From Skermanella rosea (GTDB taxonomy: Bacteria; Pseudomonadota; Alphaproteobacteria; Azospirillales; Azospirillaceae): a DNA stretch of 64,000 bases. Where the stretch lies: positions 124,001 through 188,000 of the forward strand of contig NZ_CP086113.1 in NCBI RefSeq assembly GCF_016806835.2, read 5' to 3'. Of the stretch, positions 16,378 through 25,466 are shown piece after piece. Both the position numbers and the translations under genes were made by a program. Every line of letters starts with the position of its first letter. Within the stretch, counting starts at the first letter, position 1. Below the pieces are notes generated by a model. It saw only the letters and a program-made list of their open reading frames with translations, was not told the DNA's origin and searched no databases.

Positions 16378-17961
16378 ATGAAATCCTGGAATTTCCCACT
16401 CTACCCGCTGTTGATGGCCGGCTACTGCCCGATTTACATGATGGCGGCGGATCAGGGTATGACCGACGTCGTCAATGTGATCAGGCCGACGATTGCCTGC
16501 GTCCTGCTGGCACTGCTCCTGATGGTAATTCTCAGCGCCATGCTACGCGATCGGGACCGTGCCGCCTTCTGGGTGGCGATGATTGTCGGCCTGATCTTTG
16601 GGGGCAAGTTCGCCCAACGGATCATCGCCCGTGTAATCGAAGGCGCCACGGAACCCGTGGCGGAACTCTTTATCTTGGCAGGGATGACGGCAGTTGCAGT
16701 CCTGCTTGCGATCTTTGTCAGGCCCGGTCACAACATGACCCGCATTGCCAACGTCATAGCGGCCGTGATGGTGATCTTTCCGACCACGGCTCTGCTGCAG
16801 CGCGAGTTCAGCTTCTCCGGCGCCGCGGCTGACACGCGCTTGAGTTTACCGGAAAGCTCCGGATTTCATGGCGCCATGGATACCGGTATTCGACCGAACA
16901 TCGTCCATGTCGTTCTCGACGGCTATTCGCGGCAGGATGTCCTGGCAGATCTGTACGAATTCGACAACACACCCTTCCTGAACAGGCTGCGCGACATGGG
17001 GTTCGCCGTGGCAGACCGGGCCACGACGCCGTTCAATCAAACATTACTGGTCATGAGCAGCATCTTTTCAGGTACGATGCTGGAGGGCAGCCAGCGTGCC
17101 CAGTCGGGAATCGAGCTGCGCGATACTGTCCGGAGTTATCTCCGCCACAATCCAGTAATGGAAACCCTTTCGCGGCTTGGGTATCGGACCGCTGCCGTGG
17201 ATGTCCGCTACGATCCCGTCAGGATGGATTTCCTCGATCAATTACTGGAAGCCAACGCGATCACTAATTTCGAGGCGGCAGTCTTCCAACGCACCTCGCT
17301 CTATTTCATAGCCTATAATTTGGGTCTTGCGAGCCCCAGCATCTCGCACGAGGTTTTCACGAAGCCTTATGAATCTGAACTGACCGACCCATTCTTCCTG
17401 TATGTCCACCTGCTGGCACCTCATCCGCCATTCGACGTGAACAGGCATGGCCAAGCCATCAGACCGGAAGGCGGTCACAGGGGAATGGTGGATGGCAATC
17501 ACCTGACGGACAACAGTGATCATCGGCGTGAACTCTACCAGCGTGGCTATGTCGAAAAGCTGGAGTTCGTCAACCAAGGCGTCCTGTCGATGGTCAGGCG
17601 CATCATCAGCCGGGCCATCGAGCCCACTGTCATAATCATCCATGGCGATCATGGCGGCGGGCTTCACCTCAATCACGCCAATCTGGCCGACACCTGCGTC
17701 CAGGAACGGTTTTCGCCTCTTGTCGCCGTCTATGCCAGCGATGATCGACTGCAGCGCGCCCTTCCAACCGACCTGAACTTGGTGAACCTCTACCGGGTCG
17801 TCTTCAACACATACTTCGGGACGGAGATGCCGCTTCTGCCGAACCGGAGCGTCTTCGCCAACTGGATGAATCCTGCCCGGCAACAGACGGTGCCGTCGGA
17901 GCGTCTCACCGCGGCACCGGGGCTTTGCACGCAAGTCGAGGCCAGCCCACTCCAGAAATAA
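16378..17961 (+). CDS. Membrane-anchored sulfatase/phosphatase-superfamily hydrolase or transferase
   Basis: This 527-residue protein has four to five N-terminal transmembrane helices (about residues 5-140) and a periplasmic alkaline-phosphatase-superfamily domain. The metal-binding aspartate is in NIVHVVLDGYSRQDV (D181). The C-terminal metal motif is IIIHGDHGGG (H422, D424, H425). A threonine in ATTPFNQTLL is the likely nucleophile position. The layout resembles LTA-synthase or phosphoethanolamine-transferase-like enzymes that modify surface glycans. There is no formylglycine C/SxPxR motif, arguing against a true sulfatase. It follows the GT-C-like gene by about 200 bp. Confidence 0.78.
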   Translation: MKSWNFPLYPLLMAGYCPIYMMAADQGMTDVVNVIRPTIACVLLALLLMVILSAMLRDRDRAAFWVAMIVGLIFGGKFAQRIIARVIEGATEPVAELFILAGMTAVAVLLAIFVRPGHNMTRIANVIAAVMVIFPTTALLQREFSFSGAAADTRLSLPESSGFHGAMDTGIRPNIVHVVLDGYSRQDVLADLYEFDNTPFLNRLRDMGFAVADRATTPFNQTLLVMSSIFSGTMLEGSQRAQSGIELRDTVRSYLRHNPVMETLSRLGYRTAAVDVRYDPVRMDFLDQLLEANAITNFEAAVFQRTSLYFIAYNLGLASPSISHEVFTKPYESELTDPFFLYVHLLAPHPPFDVNRHGQAIRPEGGHRGMVDGNHLTDNSDHRRELYQRGYVEKLEFVNQGVLSMVRRIISRAIEPTVIIIHGDHGGGLHLNHANLADTCVQERFSPLVAVYASDDRLQRALPTDLNLVNLYRVVFNTYFGTEMPLLPNRSVFANWMNPARQQTVPSERLTAAPGLCTQVEASPLQK

Positions 17962-17977
17962 TCTGCCGGCGTAGCTT

Positions 17978-18878
17978 GCTCTGGTGCAGGGAGGCGGGAA
18001 AGCGGATTGTTGCCCTACTTCCTTGCTTGTCAGGAGGCTCGGATAGACTCCGGGCGATCCGGGTTTCGACCTCCTGGGCCGGCCGGTCGGGCGTGCGAGC
18101 GCAAGGTGTCGCCAATGATGCGCTTGTCGCGGCTCATCGTCCCTTCGGCCCCGGCCCTCGCGTTGTAGCCCGAGGTTCGCTGCCGTCCCATGCGGCCCTG
18201 CTCGGCGATGGCCTGGATATGGCAGTCGCGCTGGGTTGGGTCCGTTTCGGTGGAGTCGCTCAGAACGGCCGTCGCCCGTGGCGGCACGACCACCGCGGCC
18301 CCTTGAGAGTGCACGGCCACAGCATCGTAAACCCGGTCCTGGTGATAAGCACCGTCAGCGACGGCTGCGGCAAGTGGCTCCTCAACCTGATCAAGCAGAG
18401 GTTCGAGTTCGGCGGCATCGTCGACTTCCTTGCTGGTCAGGGTCGAGGCGACGATCGTGCCGGTCTTCGCGTCGACACCCAGGTGCAGCTTACTCCAGGC
18501 CCGGCGGCGCTGAGTGCCATGCTTTTCGACCAGCCATTCGCCCGGCCCGCTCAGCTACACCCCGGTGCTGTGGACCAGCAGGTGCACCGGTTCATTCGCC
18601 GCCCGGGGCTGAAGGGCCACTGCCAGCGTCCTGGCCCGCCGGCTCAACGTCGAGTGATCCGGGTCGAGTGATCCGGCACCGGCAGGTCCAGCCCCATAAG
18701 CCCGAGCAGGGAGCCGACCAGTCCCTGGGGCTGGAGCAGCCGGCTGGTGGAACACCGCCCGCAGGATCAGCGACGTCTCGATCGCCAGGTCCGAGTAGCG
18801 CGCCTGACCGCCCGGCGTGATCCGAGGGGCTGCTCGCCAGGCCGCGACCGCCTCATCGGCATTGTACTTGTGCGGCAT
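17978..18878 (-). pseudogene. IS5-family transposase pseudogene
   Basis: Fragments of one DDE transposase can be read across frames. The N-terminus is MPHKYNAD joined directly to EAVAAWRAAPRITPGG, implying an internal deletion. Then comes RYSDLAIETSLILRAVFHQP, and in another frame DHSTLSRRARTLAVALQ up to VHSTGV, where a TAG stop at 18555 replaces a lysine codon. The C-terminal half reads VAVHSQGAAVVVPPRATAV and TMSRDKRIIGDTLRSHARP. Frameshifts, the nonsense codon and a roughly 40-bp deletion compared with the fragment at 21894-22100 show it is dead. Confidence 0.85.
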
Positions 18879-18962
18879 GCTCAGGCAGGGCGATCAGGCG
18901 GGGGCCTGCCCTGTATCCGACATCGCCCGGCCGGGCAACCGCGGCATCCCTGCACCAAACCA

Positions 18963-19050
18963 GCATGCGGCTCTCAGCTTCGGCGGGCCGGCTTCTATAC
19001 CCGCCAAGCCCCGTGGCCGCCAGACGCAGGCTGATTTATTCGCCAACGTC
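18963..19050 (+). repeat. Left arm of 88-bp inverted repeat around mazEF module 2
   Basis: The segment begins GCATGCGGCTCTCAGCTTCG and ends CGCCAACGTC. Its reverse complement occurs at 19765-19852 with 86 of 88 positions identical. It contains an internal GGCGGG / CCCGCC stem. The two arms enclose the toxin-antitoxin genes at 19173-19729. Confidence 0.85.
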
Positions 19051-19172
19051 ACTCCCGATCGCAACCATAGTGGCGTCTTATCCAGGATTGAGTCCGAAAC
19101 TTAGGAATTTCTGCTCATATGAAATCTTGCCCGACCCGTCTATGTTACATGTAACAGCTGGAAAGATATGCC

Positions 19173-19397
19173 ATGCCTTCGACCGTCCGTCACCGTGTCC
19201 AGACCCACCGGGCGCAGCTTCGCGCGCAGGGACTGAGGCCGATCCAGATCTGGGTGCCGGATGTCCGCTCCCCCACGTTCAAGGAAGAGGCGCGGCGGCA
19301 GTCCCGTGCCGTTGCCGCCGCACCCGACGAAGCCGACACCATGGACTTCCTGGAGGATATCCAGGATCTTGGCGATGATGTCGGCGACAGGCCGTGA
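19173..19397 (+). CDS. MazE-like antitoxin (DUF3018 type)
   Basis: This 74-residue protein begins with the family-typical RHRVQTHRAQLRAQGLRPIQ and IWVPDVRSPTFKEEARRQS. The acidic C-terminus (EADTMDFLEDIQDLGDD) should bind the toxin. It lacks the AbrB domain of the antitoxin at 13282, so the two systems are not duplicates. The GTGA overlap with the next gene couples them. Confidence 0.88.
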   Translation: MPSTVRHRVQTHRAQLRAQGLRPIQIWVPDVRSPTFKEEARRQSRAVAAAPDEADTMDFLEDIQDLGDDVGDRP

Positions 19398-19729
19398 GGC
19401 GTGGCGATCTGGTCACCATCGCTGGCCGGATCGGCGGCGATTATGACGGCAAACCCCGGCCCGCGGTGATCATCCAGTCCGACGATTTTCCGGACACCGA
19501 CAGCGTCACCGTTTCGCTGCTGACCTCCATCGGCATCGACGCCCCACTGCTGAGACTGCGCATCGACCCGGCGCCGGCCAACAACCTTCGCCAGACCTCC
19601 TGGGTCATGATCGACAAGATCGCGACCGTCAGGCGAAGAAACATAAGGGCCGTGTTCGGCCGCTTGAGCGATGCCGAACTGGTCCAGGTCAACCGCGCCT
19701 TGCCGGTGTTTCTCGGGATCGCGGGGTGA
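19394..19729 (+). CDS. MazF/PemK-type endoribonuclease toxin
   Basis: This 111-residue toxin starts with GTG at 19394, overlapping the antitoxin stop. It shows the PemK/MazF core: RRGDLVTIAG, DGKPRPAVIIQSDDF, SVTVSLLTSIG and a typical WVMIDKIATVRRRNI segment. It is full length and probably functional. The whole module sits between 88-bp inverted repeats and next to IS remnants, consistent with mobilisation. Confidence 0.9.
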   Translation: MRRGDLVTIAGRIGGDYDGKPRPAVIIQSDDFPDTDSVTVSLLTSIGIDAPLLRLRIDPAPANNLRQTSWVMIDKIATVRRRNIRAVFGRLSDAELVQVNRALPVFLGIAG

Positions 19730-19764
19730 GCTCGACTTTGGCCATCCTAAATGGGACTGCGGAC

Positions 19765-19852
19765 GACGTTGGCGCATAAATCGGCCTGCGTCTGGCGGCC
19801 ACGGGGCTTGGCGGGTATAGAAGCCGGCCCGCCGAAGCTGAGAGCCGCATGC
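19765..19852 (-). repeat. Right arm of 88-bp inverted repeat around mazEF module 2
   Basis: Read on the minus strand this matches 18963-19050 at 86 of 88 positions. Its outer end overlaps the ATG of an IS5-type transposase fragment that reads outward. The left arm likewise faces an outward-reading IS5 N-terminus about 85 bp away. Confidence 0.85.
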
Positions 19853-19959
19853 CGGTCAAAGTCAACCAGAGCTGTCGCCATAAGGTTGCGAAGGCTCGGT
19901 ACCGCGTGCAGAACTGGTCAGCCTACGATGCGGCGCTGCGCCGGCGTGGTTACGAGGGC
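19849..19959 (+). pseudogene. IS5-family transposase N-terminal fragment
   Basis: The frame reads MPVKVNQSCRHKVAKARYRV then QNWSAYDAALRRRG, a typical N-terminus of IS5-group DDE transposases. The similarity stops after about 37 residues and the catalytic domain is missing. Confidence 0.75.
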
Positions 19960-20169
19960 GAGCCCGTCAGCAGACCATTTTCCGCCACTCGCCGCGGTGA
20001 TCATCCCGCCCCGATGGGCCGTCGTGCCAAGATCCACTTGAGGTCTTCAGTGCTGAGGTGGGGTGCCGGATAAATCCTGCTTGCCATCCCGCCAATCTGG
20101 GAAGCAAGGCCATGCTCCGGTATCTCTCATTCCATACGCTCAGCCAGTTTACCAAAAATGCTTGCCATC

Positions 20170-20346
20170 TCACCGCTCAGCCGGAAACCGTATCAGGCAC
20201 TCGGCAACCGGGCACCGATGGCGGTGTGGCGTGACGGCGTCACCGGCCCGCTCGGCGCCACGGCTGTGGATATGACGCTGCGCTCGGATAACGCTCGCGC
20301 GCTGCCCACATCTCCACAGCCGCAACCAAAGGTGAAGGTAGCTTGA
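20170..20346 (+). pseudogene. IS3-family transposase (OrfB) C-terminal remnant
   Basis: The frame contains PYQALGNRAPMAVWRDGVTG followed by AVDMTLRSDNARALPTSPQ, the usual end of IS3-group integrase-like transposases. The DDE core is absent. Between this and 20726 there is no gene, only the palindromic pair at 20425-20508. Confidence 0.7.
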
Positions 20347-20424
20347 TTTTACTTTAGGAGCGGCTTCCTCCAACTAGAGCTGTACCCGACCAGGTCGATC
20401 CGCCCGGGACAGCTGATCCAATGC

Positions 20425-20508
20425 GTTGCGCCATTGGCGCAACCTAAGATTGTCGGCCCGCATCACCTCCGCCCTGCATCGAGCCGTAGGTTGCGTCCAT
20501 GGCGCAAC
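20425..20508. promoter_or_regulatory. Pair of 19-bp palindromes with linking inverted repeat
   Basis: GTTGCGCCATTGGCGCAAC at 20425-20443 is a perfect palindrome around a single central base. A near copy, GTTGCGTCCATGGCGCAAC, lies at 20490-20508. The inner edges also pair: GCAACCTA (20439) with TAGGTTGC (20487). The pair lies about 220 bp upstream of the RTX gene. It could be a double operator or a cruciform. Confidence 0.4.
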
Positions 20509-20726
20509 ACAGTGCGGCGAGTGGAGCGACCGGCTGCGAGGACCGGAGCGGTTCAACCTGATCGGGGACCGCTCTAAGCAGCCGGTCTCCGTGGTCCTCA
20601 AGGGCCGGTCCAGCTCAGTCAATTGCTCAATGAACCTGTGCCGAGGATATAATCTCATCGTTCCAGCACATGCGGGGCAACGTTATGACATGATTTTCAA
20701 AGATAAGTCAGCGCGACGGGGACGAA

Positions 20727-21824
20727 ATGGCGGTAATCAGGGGAACCGACAAATCGGAAACCATGTATGGTACGGCCTCTGCCGACACCATCTATGGCTA
20801 CGGCGGCAACGACAGCCTCTACGGCAGGGCAGGCAATGACCAGATCTGGGGCGGTGCCGGCGCAGACAGGATTTGGGGAGAGGAGGGTGCGGACAGGATC
20901 TGGGGAGGGAACGGCAACGACATTCTGCGCGGCCAGACGGGCGACGATAACGTCTACGCAGGCAACGGCAACGACACGGTCTACGGCGGGATAGGCAACG
21001 ATATCCTGCACGGCGATGCCGGAACCGACAAAATCTGGGGCGATGCCGGCAACGACACGATCAAGGGTGGGACCGGCATCAGCTATCTCTACGGCGGTGA
21101 TGGCAACGACCATCTGCACTACGACCCAACCAGCGACAATATCACCAATATCGGTACTTACTTGTCACCGACGGTTCTGGACGGAGGCAATAGTTACGAT
21201 ACGCTTTACCTTTACAGCCATGCCACTTTTACAGAGACCGGAACCGGACTGGTCAAGCGTGCACAAGTCGAGATCGACATAGAGTATGCCGGCAATTTCC
21301 TTTTCCTGGAGGGGCCGAGGCGAGTAGACCCATACATCAAGACCGGGACCTTCACGAACATCGAAGTGATCGTCGCCGGGGACAACACGCCGATTGACTT
21401 TTGGGGTTCCCAAGACAATAGGGGCATGACGGTCATCGGTTCCGGAGCCGATGATACGTTCACCAGTTCTTATGCGATCGACACTTTCGACGGAGGGGCC
21501 GGAAACGATCTTTTCCGGATGGTCGAGGGGTCGGGCGTCGATCGCGTATTCAGCAACGCCACCGACAGCGACACGTTTTACTTTACCGCCTATGATAACG
21601 GCGCTGCCGACATCACGGGTTTCAATGGTGCCGGTGTCGCCGGTGGAGATAAAATCATCTTTGCTGCATATAGGGAGTTTTACCCGGAAGCACCAGAGAC
21701 CTATCTTCGCGTGTCAGAGTGGGACGACTACACAGAATTTTACTTCGGTGACGGAGCCATCTATGCGAAGGTGGATGCCGTAGGGCTAAAGCTTGGCCTG
21801 GATTACGATTTCCAGATCACCTGA
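20727..21824 (+). CDS. RTX-repeat calcium-binding protein, probable type I secretion substrate
   Basis: This 365-residue protein has an N-terminal block (about residues 5-135) of glycine/aspartate nonapeptides of the GGxGxDx(L/I/V) type, such as YGGIGNDILHGDAGTDKIWG. Each turn of the resulting beta-roll binds Ca2+. A second, weaker RTX-like stretch follows near residues 245-265 (FDGGAGNDLF). No enzymatic domain is recognisable. The C-terminus is hydrophobic/polar without cleavable signal, as for type I substrates. No ABC/MFP export genes are nearby. The ribosome site GGGGAC precedes the ATG. Confidence 0.85.
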   Translation: MAVIRGTDKSETMYGTASADTIYGYGGNDSLYGRAGNDQIWGGAGADRIWGEEGADRIWGGNGNDILRGQTGDDNVYAGNGNDTVYGGIGNDILHGDAGTDKIWGDAGNDTIKGGTGISYLYGGDGNDHLHYDPTSDNITNIGTYLSPTVLDGGNSYDTLYLYSHATFTETGTGLVKRAQVEIDIEYAGNFLFLEGPRRVDPYIKTGTFTNIEVIVAGDNTPIDFWGSQDNRGMTVIGSGADDTFTSSYAIDTFDGGAGNDLFRMVEGSGVDRVFSNATDSDTFYFTAYDNGAADITGFNGAGVAGGDKIIFAAYREFYPEAPETYLRVSEWDDYTEFYFGDGAIYAKVDAVGLKLGLDYDFQIT

Positions 21825-21893
21825 CTAGTGCAGGGACTCATTGAAGGGATGCAGCGGGAAGGCGCCTGAGCTTTTCCAGGATGGTCTCGGCGG

Positions 21894-22100
21894 TGCTCTG
21901 GTTGCAGGAAGGCGGGAAAGCGGATTGCTGCCCTACTTCCTTGCTTATCAGGAGGCTCGGATAGACTCCGGGCGTCCGAGATCGAGCATGCGGTTGAGGA
22001 CGGTGACGGCGATCCGGGTTTCGACCTCCTGGGCCGGCCGGGCGTGAGAGCGCAAGGTGTCGCCAATGATGCGCTTGTCGCGGCTCATCGCCCCTTCACA
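21894..22100 (-). pseudogene. IS5-family transposase C-terminal fragment
   Basis: The minus-strand frame reads MSRDKRIIGDTLRSHARPAQ then EVETRIAVTVLNRMLDLGRP, the intact C-terminal tail of the same transposase type as 17978-18878. The DNA of the two copies aligns from GCTCTGG (21893, 17978). This copy keeps about 40 bp lost from the other. Nothing else is seen between 21825 and 22242. Confidence 0.8.
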
Positions 22101-22242
22101 ACCCAAACCAACAATGCTGTACCCCTTCTCCGGCGTCCAGGTTATTGGTGGCGGAACATAAACGGGCGATGCCTGCCCGCAAGGGGCGGCCGGACAAGGT
22201 TCAGTTTCTCCACCCCTTGCCCGGCACTCCCTGGCATACTCC

Positions 22243-23016
22243 TTAGCCAATCAGGAAGTTCGCCTCGCTCAGGTCACTGGTCTGCAAGCCGACAAAGGTG
22301 ATCGCGCCGACATCGGCACCGAGATCGAGAGAAATTCCGTAGGACTGCTGACTTAGATCGGCTAGAGGATCGAAATCCGGGCCGAAGCCGCTCAAGTCTA
22401 TGACGTCCTGGCTCTTGTCGAAATCAAGGATCGCATCGGTACCGGCGGTATCGGGACGAAAAATGAACCTGTCTGCTCCGCCGAGTCCGACGAGGAGGTC
22501 GTTCCCCTCCCCTCCCTCGATCGTGTCACTGGCATTGCCGCCGATGATTACATCATTACCGGCATCTCCGACCAGGGTGTCCGGCGCGTGATTGTCCAGA
22601 TCCAAATTGGCTACGGCCCTGATCAGGTCGTCACCCTCCCCACCGAAGATCGCGTCGGCCGCGACATCGCCGCCGCGCAGATCATCATTTCCGGTTTCGC
22701 CGAAAACCCGGTCTCCGTCCGGATCATTCCAGACGACGACGTCGTCGCCCTCGCCGCCGTACACGACGTCAGCACCAGCCATTCCGCCGACATTGTCGTT
22801 GCCGGCACCGCCGAAGATCAGGTCATTACCGCCTCCTGTGGTGATGATATCACTGCCGACGTTGCCATCGATGGTGTCATCACCCTCCCCGCCGTCGATC
22901 GTGTCGTCGCCCTCAAGTCCGTTGATGAGGTCCGCTCCGGCGAGGCCCTGGATCATGTCGGACTCAGGAGTGCCAACCAGGAAATCGTCTCCGTCGATAC
23001 CGATAATATTGGACAT
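22243..23016 (-). CDS. RTX-repeat calcium-binding protein (second)
   Basis: This 257-residue protein consists almost wholly of RTX nonapeptides (for example GGEGDDTIDG, GGAGNDNVGG, GGEGNDLLVG). It ends with a typical type I C-terminal domain: RFIFRPDTAGTDAILDFDKS, then DVIDLSGFGPDFDP, ending ANFLIG. That tail matches the peptidase-M10-serralysin C-terminal style. It faces away from the first RTX gene, with an IS5 fragment between them. No protease or other domain is present, so it may be an adhesin, a matrix protein or a degraded larger gene. Confidence 0.85.
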   Translation of the reverse strand: MSNIIGIDGDDFLVGTPESDMIQGLAGADLINGLEGDDTIDGGEGDDTIDGNVGSDIITTGGGNDLIFGGAGNDNVGGMAGADVVYGGEGDDVVVWNDPDGDRVFGETGNDDLRGGDVAADAIFGGEGDDLIRAVANLDLDNHAPDTLVGDAGNDVIIGGNASDTIEGGEGNDLLVGLGGADRFIFRPDTAGTDAILDFDKSQDVIDLSGFGPDFDPLADLSQQSYGISLDLGADVGAITFVGLQTSDLSEANFLIG

Positions 23017-23358
23017 TTTTTCATCCTGTTACTTGTAAGGGAAAGCCACCCACCTCTTTGGCGAGACGCATGGCGTGGCCGTGTCAAGTAATCGACACAA
23101 AAGAATTGGGTTTCATCATGTGCGTCTGAGCGTTCAAGATCTGATCAGCAGGTCCGACCCGTGGCACTGGATCGAGTATTGTTTGCCTTGGGCCGCAGCA
23201 CCGCTATTGCGATCTACGTTTCTCGACGGCGAAGCCGGGCGCCGCAGACCGGACCCGAAAGCGGTGCGCATCATGATCCGGTATTGCATCGGCGGACGCC
23301 GGAACGCGGGTCCGCGGCGTCAGGAGCCAGGACCTGCCGTCTGCTTTCCGGGGCCTGA
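23017..23358. other. Non-coding gap between RTX gene and P450 gene
   Basis: 342 bp without a convincing gene. It should hold the promoter of the RTX gene at 22243-23016 (AT-rich patch near 23090-23130) and the 3' end of the P450 transcript. Confidence 0.5.
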
Positions 23359-24603
23359 TCAGGGAGGGTCCCAGCTGGCCATGAGCGCCTTGAGGCCGTG
23401 TATGGCGAAGTTCGGCTGCCACGAAGGTTCCTCGATATCCTGCAGCCGCATGCCGGGTAGACGGCCGAGAATGCCGATGAAGGCCTCCTGGCCCTCGATC
23501 TGGGTAAGCTGGGCGCCCAGGCAGAAGTGTATTCCGCCCCCGAACGAGAGCGGCCTGTTGTTCGAGCGGCCAAGGTCGAGACTATCAGGTTCATCGAACT
23601 TGGCGGGGTCGCGGTTCGCTGCCCCGACCAGGCACAGCACGACCTGGCCCTCGGCAATGGTCGTTCCGGCGATTTCGGTATCTTCGAAAGCGGTGCGGCC
23701 GACAAACTGCACCGGTGAGTCGTAGCGCAGCAATTCGGTCACGGCCGAGGGAAAGAGGCGCGGATTCAAGTGTAGCCGTGCGAGTTGGCCCGGGTTGCGG
23801 TGGAGAGCCAGCAGGCCGTTGCCGATCAGGTTGCGTGTCGTCTCGTGGCCCGCGGCGAAGAGCAGCCAGACATTGGCCAGCAGCTCGTCGTTGGTCAACC
23901 CGCCTTCGTCCCCGACCTGCACCAGGGCAGTAACCAGATCGTCTCCGGGGTCGCGACGGCGCCGCTCGAAGAGATCTGTGAAATACGCGCCCTGCTCCTC
24001 GAACATGGCATTGGCTTCGCGTAATTCCGATTCATTCATCGGAACCGGGTCAAGCATGCGGGTGCTTATCGCCGTTTCGTGGAAAAGCCGCCTGTCCTCC
24101 GCCGGAATTCCCAGCAGATCGCATATCACGGTGACCGGCAGGACGTGAGCGAAGTCGCGGATCACATCCATGGTGCCACGGGGCACAAGCTGATCAAGCA
24201 GTTCGCCGACCAGAGTCCGGATGCGCTGCCGCATCGATTCCACCCGGCGGGCTGAAAAAGCCTTGGTGACCAGTCCGCGCAGACGCGTATGATCCGGCGG
24301 CTCCTGCATCAGCATGGTCATGGCCATCAGTCGGAACGCCGTCTGGTCCATCATGCTGCGTCGGTAGATGTTCTCGAGAAGAGCCCCATACCGGCGTCCG
24401 AAACGTCGATCCCTGAGAATCTCGGAGCAGACGTCATAAGAGGTTGCGAGCCAGTAGTTGCCGGCGGGGTCCCATAGCAAAGGGCTTTGCTGGCGCAGCC
24501 AGTGGTACGTCGGGTAAGGATTTCGGATGAAGTCCGGATCTCTTGGATTGAACAGAGGAAGCGGACGCTTCGATACCATGTCGACTGTGATGTCTTCCAT
24601 CAT
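23359..24603 (-). CDS. Cytochrome P450
   Basis: This 414-residue soluble bacterial P450 has the haem-ligand loop FGGGIHFCLGAQL with C361, the oxygen-activating I-helix AGHETT (251-256) and the ExxR pair ELLR (290-293). The size and the early QEPPDHTRLRGLV motif fit class I enzymes that need a ferredoxin and a reductase. Neither is encoded nearby. A cytochrome c gene lies 134 bp upstream on the same strand and may be co-transcribed. The substrate is unknown; the family commonly hydroxylates terpenoids or fatty acids. Confidence 0.94.
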   Translation of the reverse strand: MMEDITVDMVSKRPLPLFNPRDPDFIRNPYPTYHWLRQQSPLLWDPAGNYWLATSYDVCSEILRDRRFGRRYGALLENIYRRSMMDQTAFRLMAMTMLMQEPPDHTRLRGLVTKAFSARRVESMRQRIRTLVGELLDQLVPRGTMDVIRDFAHVLPVTVICDLLGIPAEDRRLFHETAISTRMLDPVPMNESELREANAMFEEQGAYFTDLFERRRRDPGDDLVTALVQVGDEGGLTNDELLANVWLLFAAGHETTRNLIGNGLLALHRNPGQLARLHLNPRLFPSAVTELLRYDSPVQFVGRTAFEDTEIAGTTIAEGQVVLCLVGAANRDPAKFDEPDSLDLGRSNNRPLSFGGGIHFCLGAQLTQIEGQEAFIGILGRLPGMRLQDIEEPSWQPNFAIHGLKALMASWDPP

Positions 24604-24737
24604 GATGCTTCCGTGGGATCTTCGGGAGGTTCGACACTGGGTTGTACTATTGTGTTCGCAGCGCCGAACATTCGGCCTGATATTTCCGGGTATTTCGCCG
24701 AGTGGATTTCAGCCTCGGCAAGTCGAACGCGTTTCGG

Positions 24738-25466
24738 TCAGTTTGGAGGCGCCAGGTGGCGGGGTGCGGAAGTTCCCGTGTCCGTCGGCGAAGAACCGCC
24801 GTTCCGGCCGCCTTGTCCGGCAGCCCGTTCCGAACCTTCGTCCGGTGCCTCTGCTGGGCCGTCAGGGGCCGTGAGTTTCATAACGACGAGATCGACCTTC
24901 TCATCGGGCCCGAATGGTCCCGGAACTTTCTGGCTGACGGGTGGCAGGCTGATCAGGTAGTCGGCAATGGCCCCGACATCCGATTTGCTCAGGTCGGCGA
25001 AAGCGCGCCAGGGCATGATCGGTGCCAGAATGCGTCCGTCAGGCCTGACCCCGGTCTGCATCGCGGCGATGATGTCATCCCTGGTCCAGCCGCCCAGCCC
25101 GGTTTCCCGGTCAGGTGTCAGGTTGGATCCGAAGAAGACACCCATGCCCGCCATCTCGAAACCTATGTCCGAACCGGCCAGGCGACGGAACGGGTCGGGC
25201 TTTCCGAGAAAATAGCCTGGTGTGTGGCAGTCGTTGCATCCTCCCAGATTCACCAGATACCGGCCCCGCTCGATCTGATCCGCGGAAGCCGCCTCGCGTG
25301 CCGGCAGCGGCGACTGGACATGCCTTTCGGCATGATCCGCTGTCGCCGGATGGAATATCCATGCCGCCATTACGGCACTTGCCGAAATGGCGAGCAGCAC
25401 CACCGGCATCCGAAGTGATCCGTGCCTGCGTATCGGCTGGGTTTGGGGTGCCTGTTCGCCTGTCAT
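24738..25466 (-). CDS. Membrane-anchored or exported c-type cytochrome
   Basis: This 242-residue protein has an N-terminal hydrophobic segment (about residues 20-37). One class I haem-c site follows, CNDCH at residues 77-81, in LVNLGGCNDCHTPG. A likely axial methionine sits in APIMPWRAFADLS, followed by the usual final helix SDVGAIADYLISLP. The last 60 residues are Pro/Ser/Gly-rich and disordered. It may pass electrons to or from the di-haem peroxidase at 27509 or another periplasmic oxidoreductase. Confidence 0.88.
   Translation of the reverse strand: MTGEQAPQTQPIRRHGSLRMPVVLLAISASAVMAAWIFHPATADHAERHVQSPLPAREAASADQIERGRYLVNLGGCNDCHTPGYFLGKPDPFRRLAGSDIGFEMAGMGVFFGSNLTPDRETGLGGWTRDDIIAAMQTGVRPDGRILAPIMPWRAFADLSKSDVGAIADYLISLPPVSQKVPGPFGPDEKVDLVVMKLTAPDGPAEAPDEGSERAAGQGGRNGGSSPTDTGTSAPRHLAPPN

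Noticed and set aside
20800-21110. Regularly spaced short repeats that could suggest a CRISPR-like array
   Set aside because: They are in-frame codons for RTX nonapeptides, with variable spacing and no identical direct repeats.
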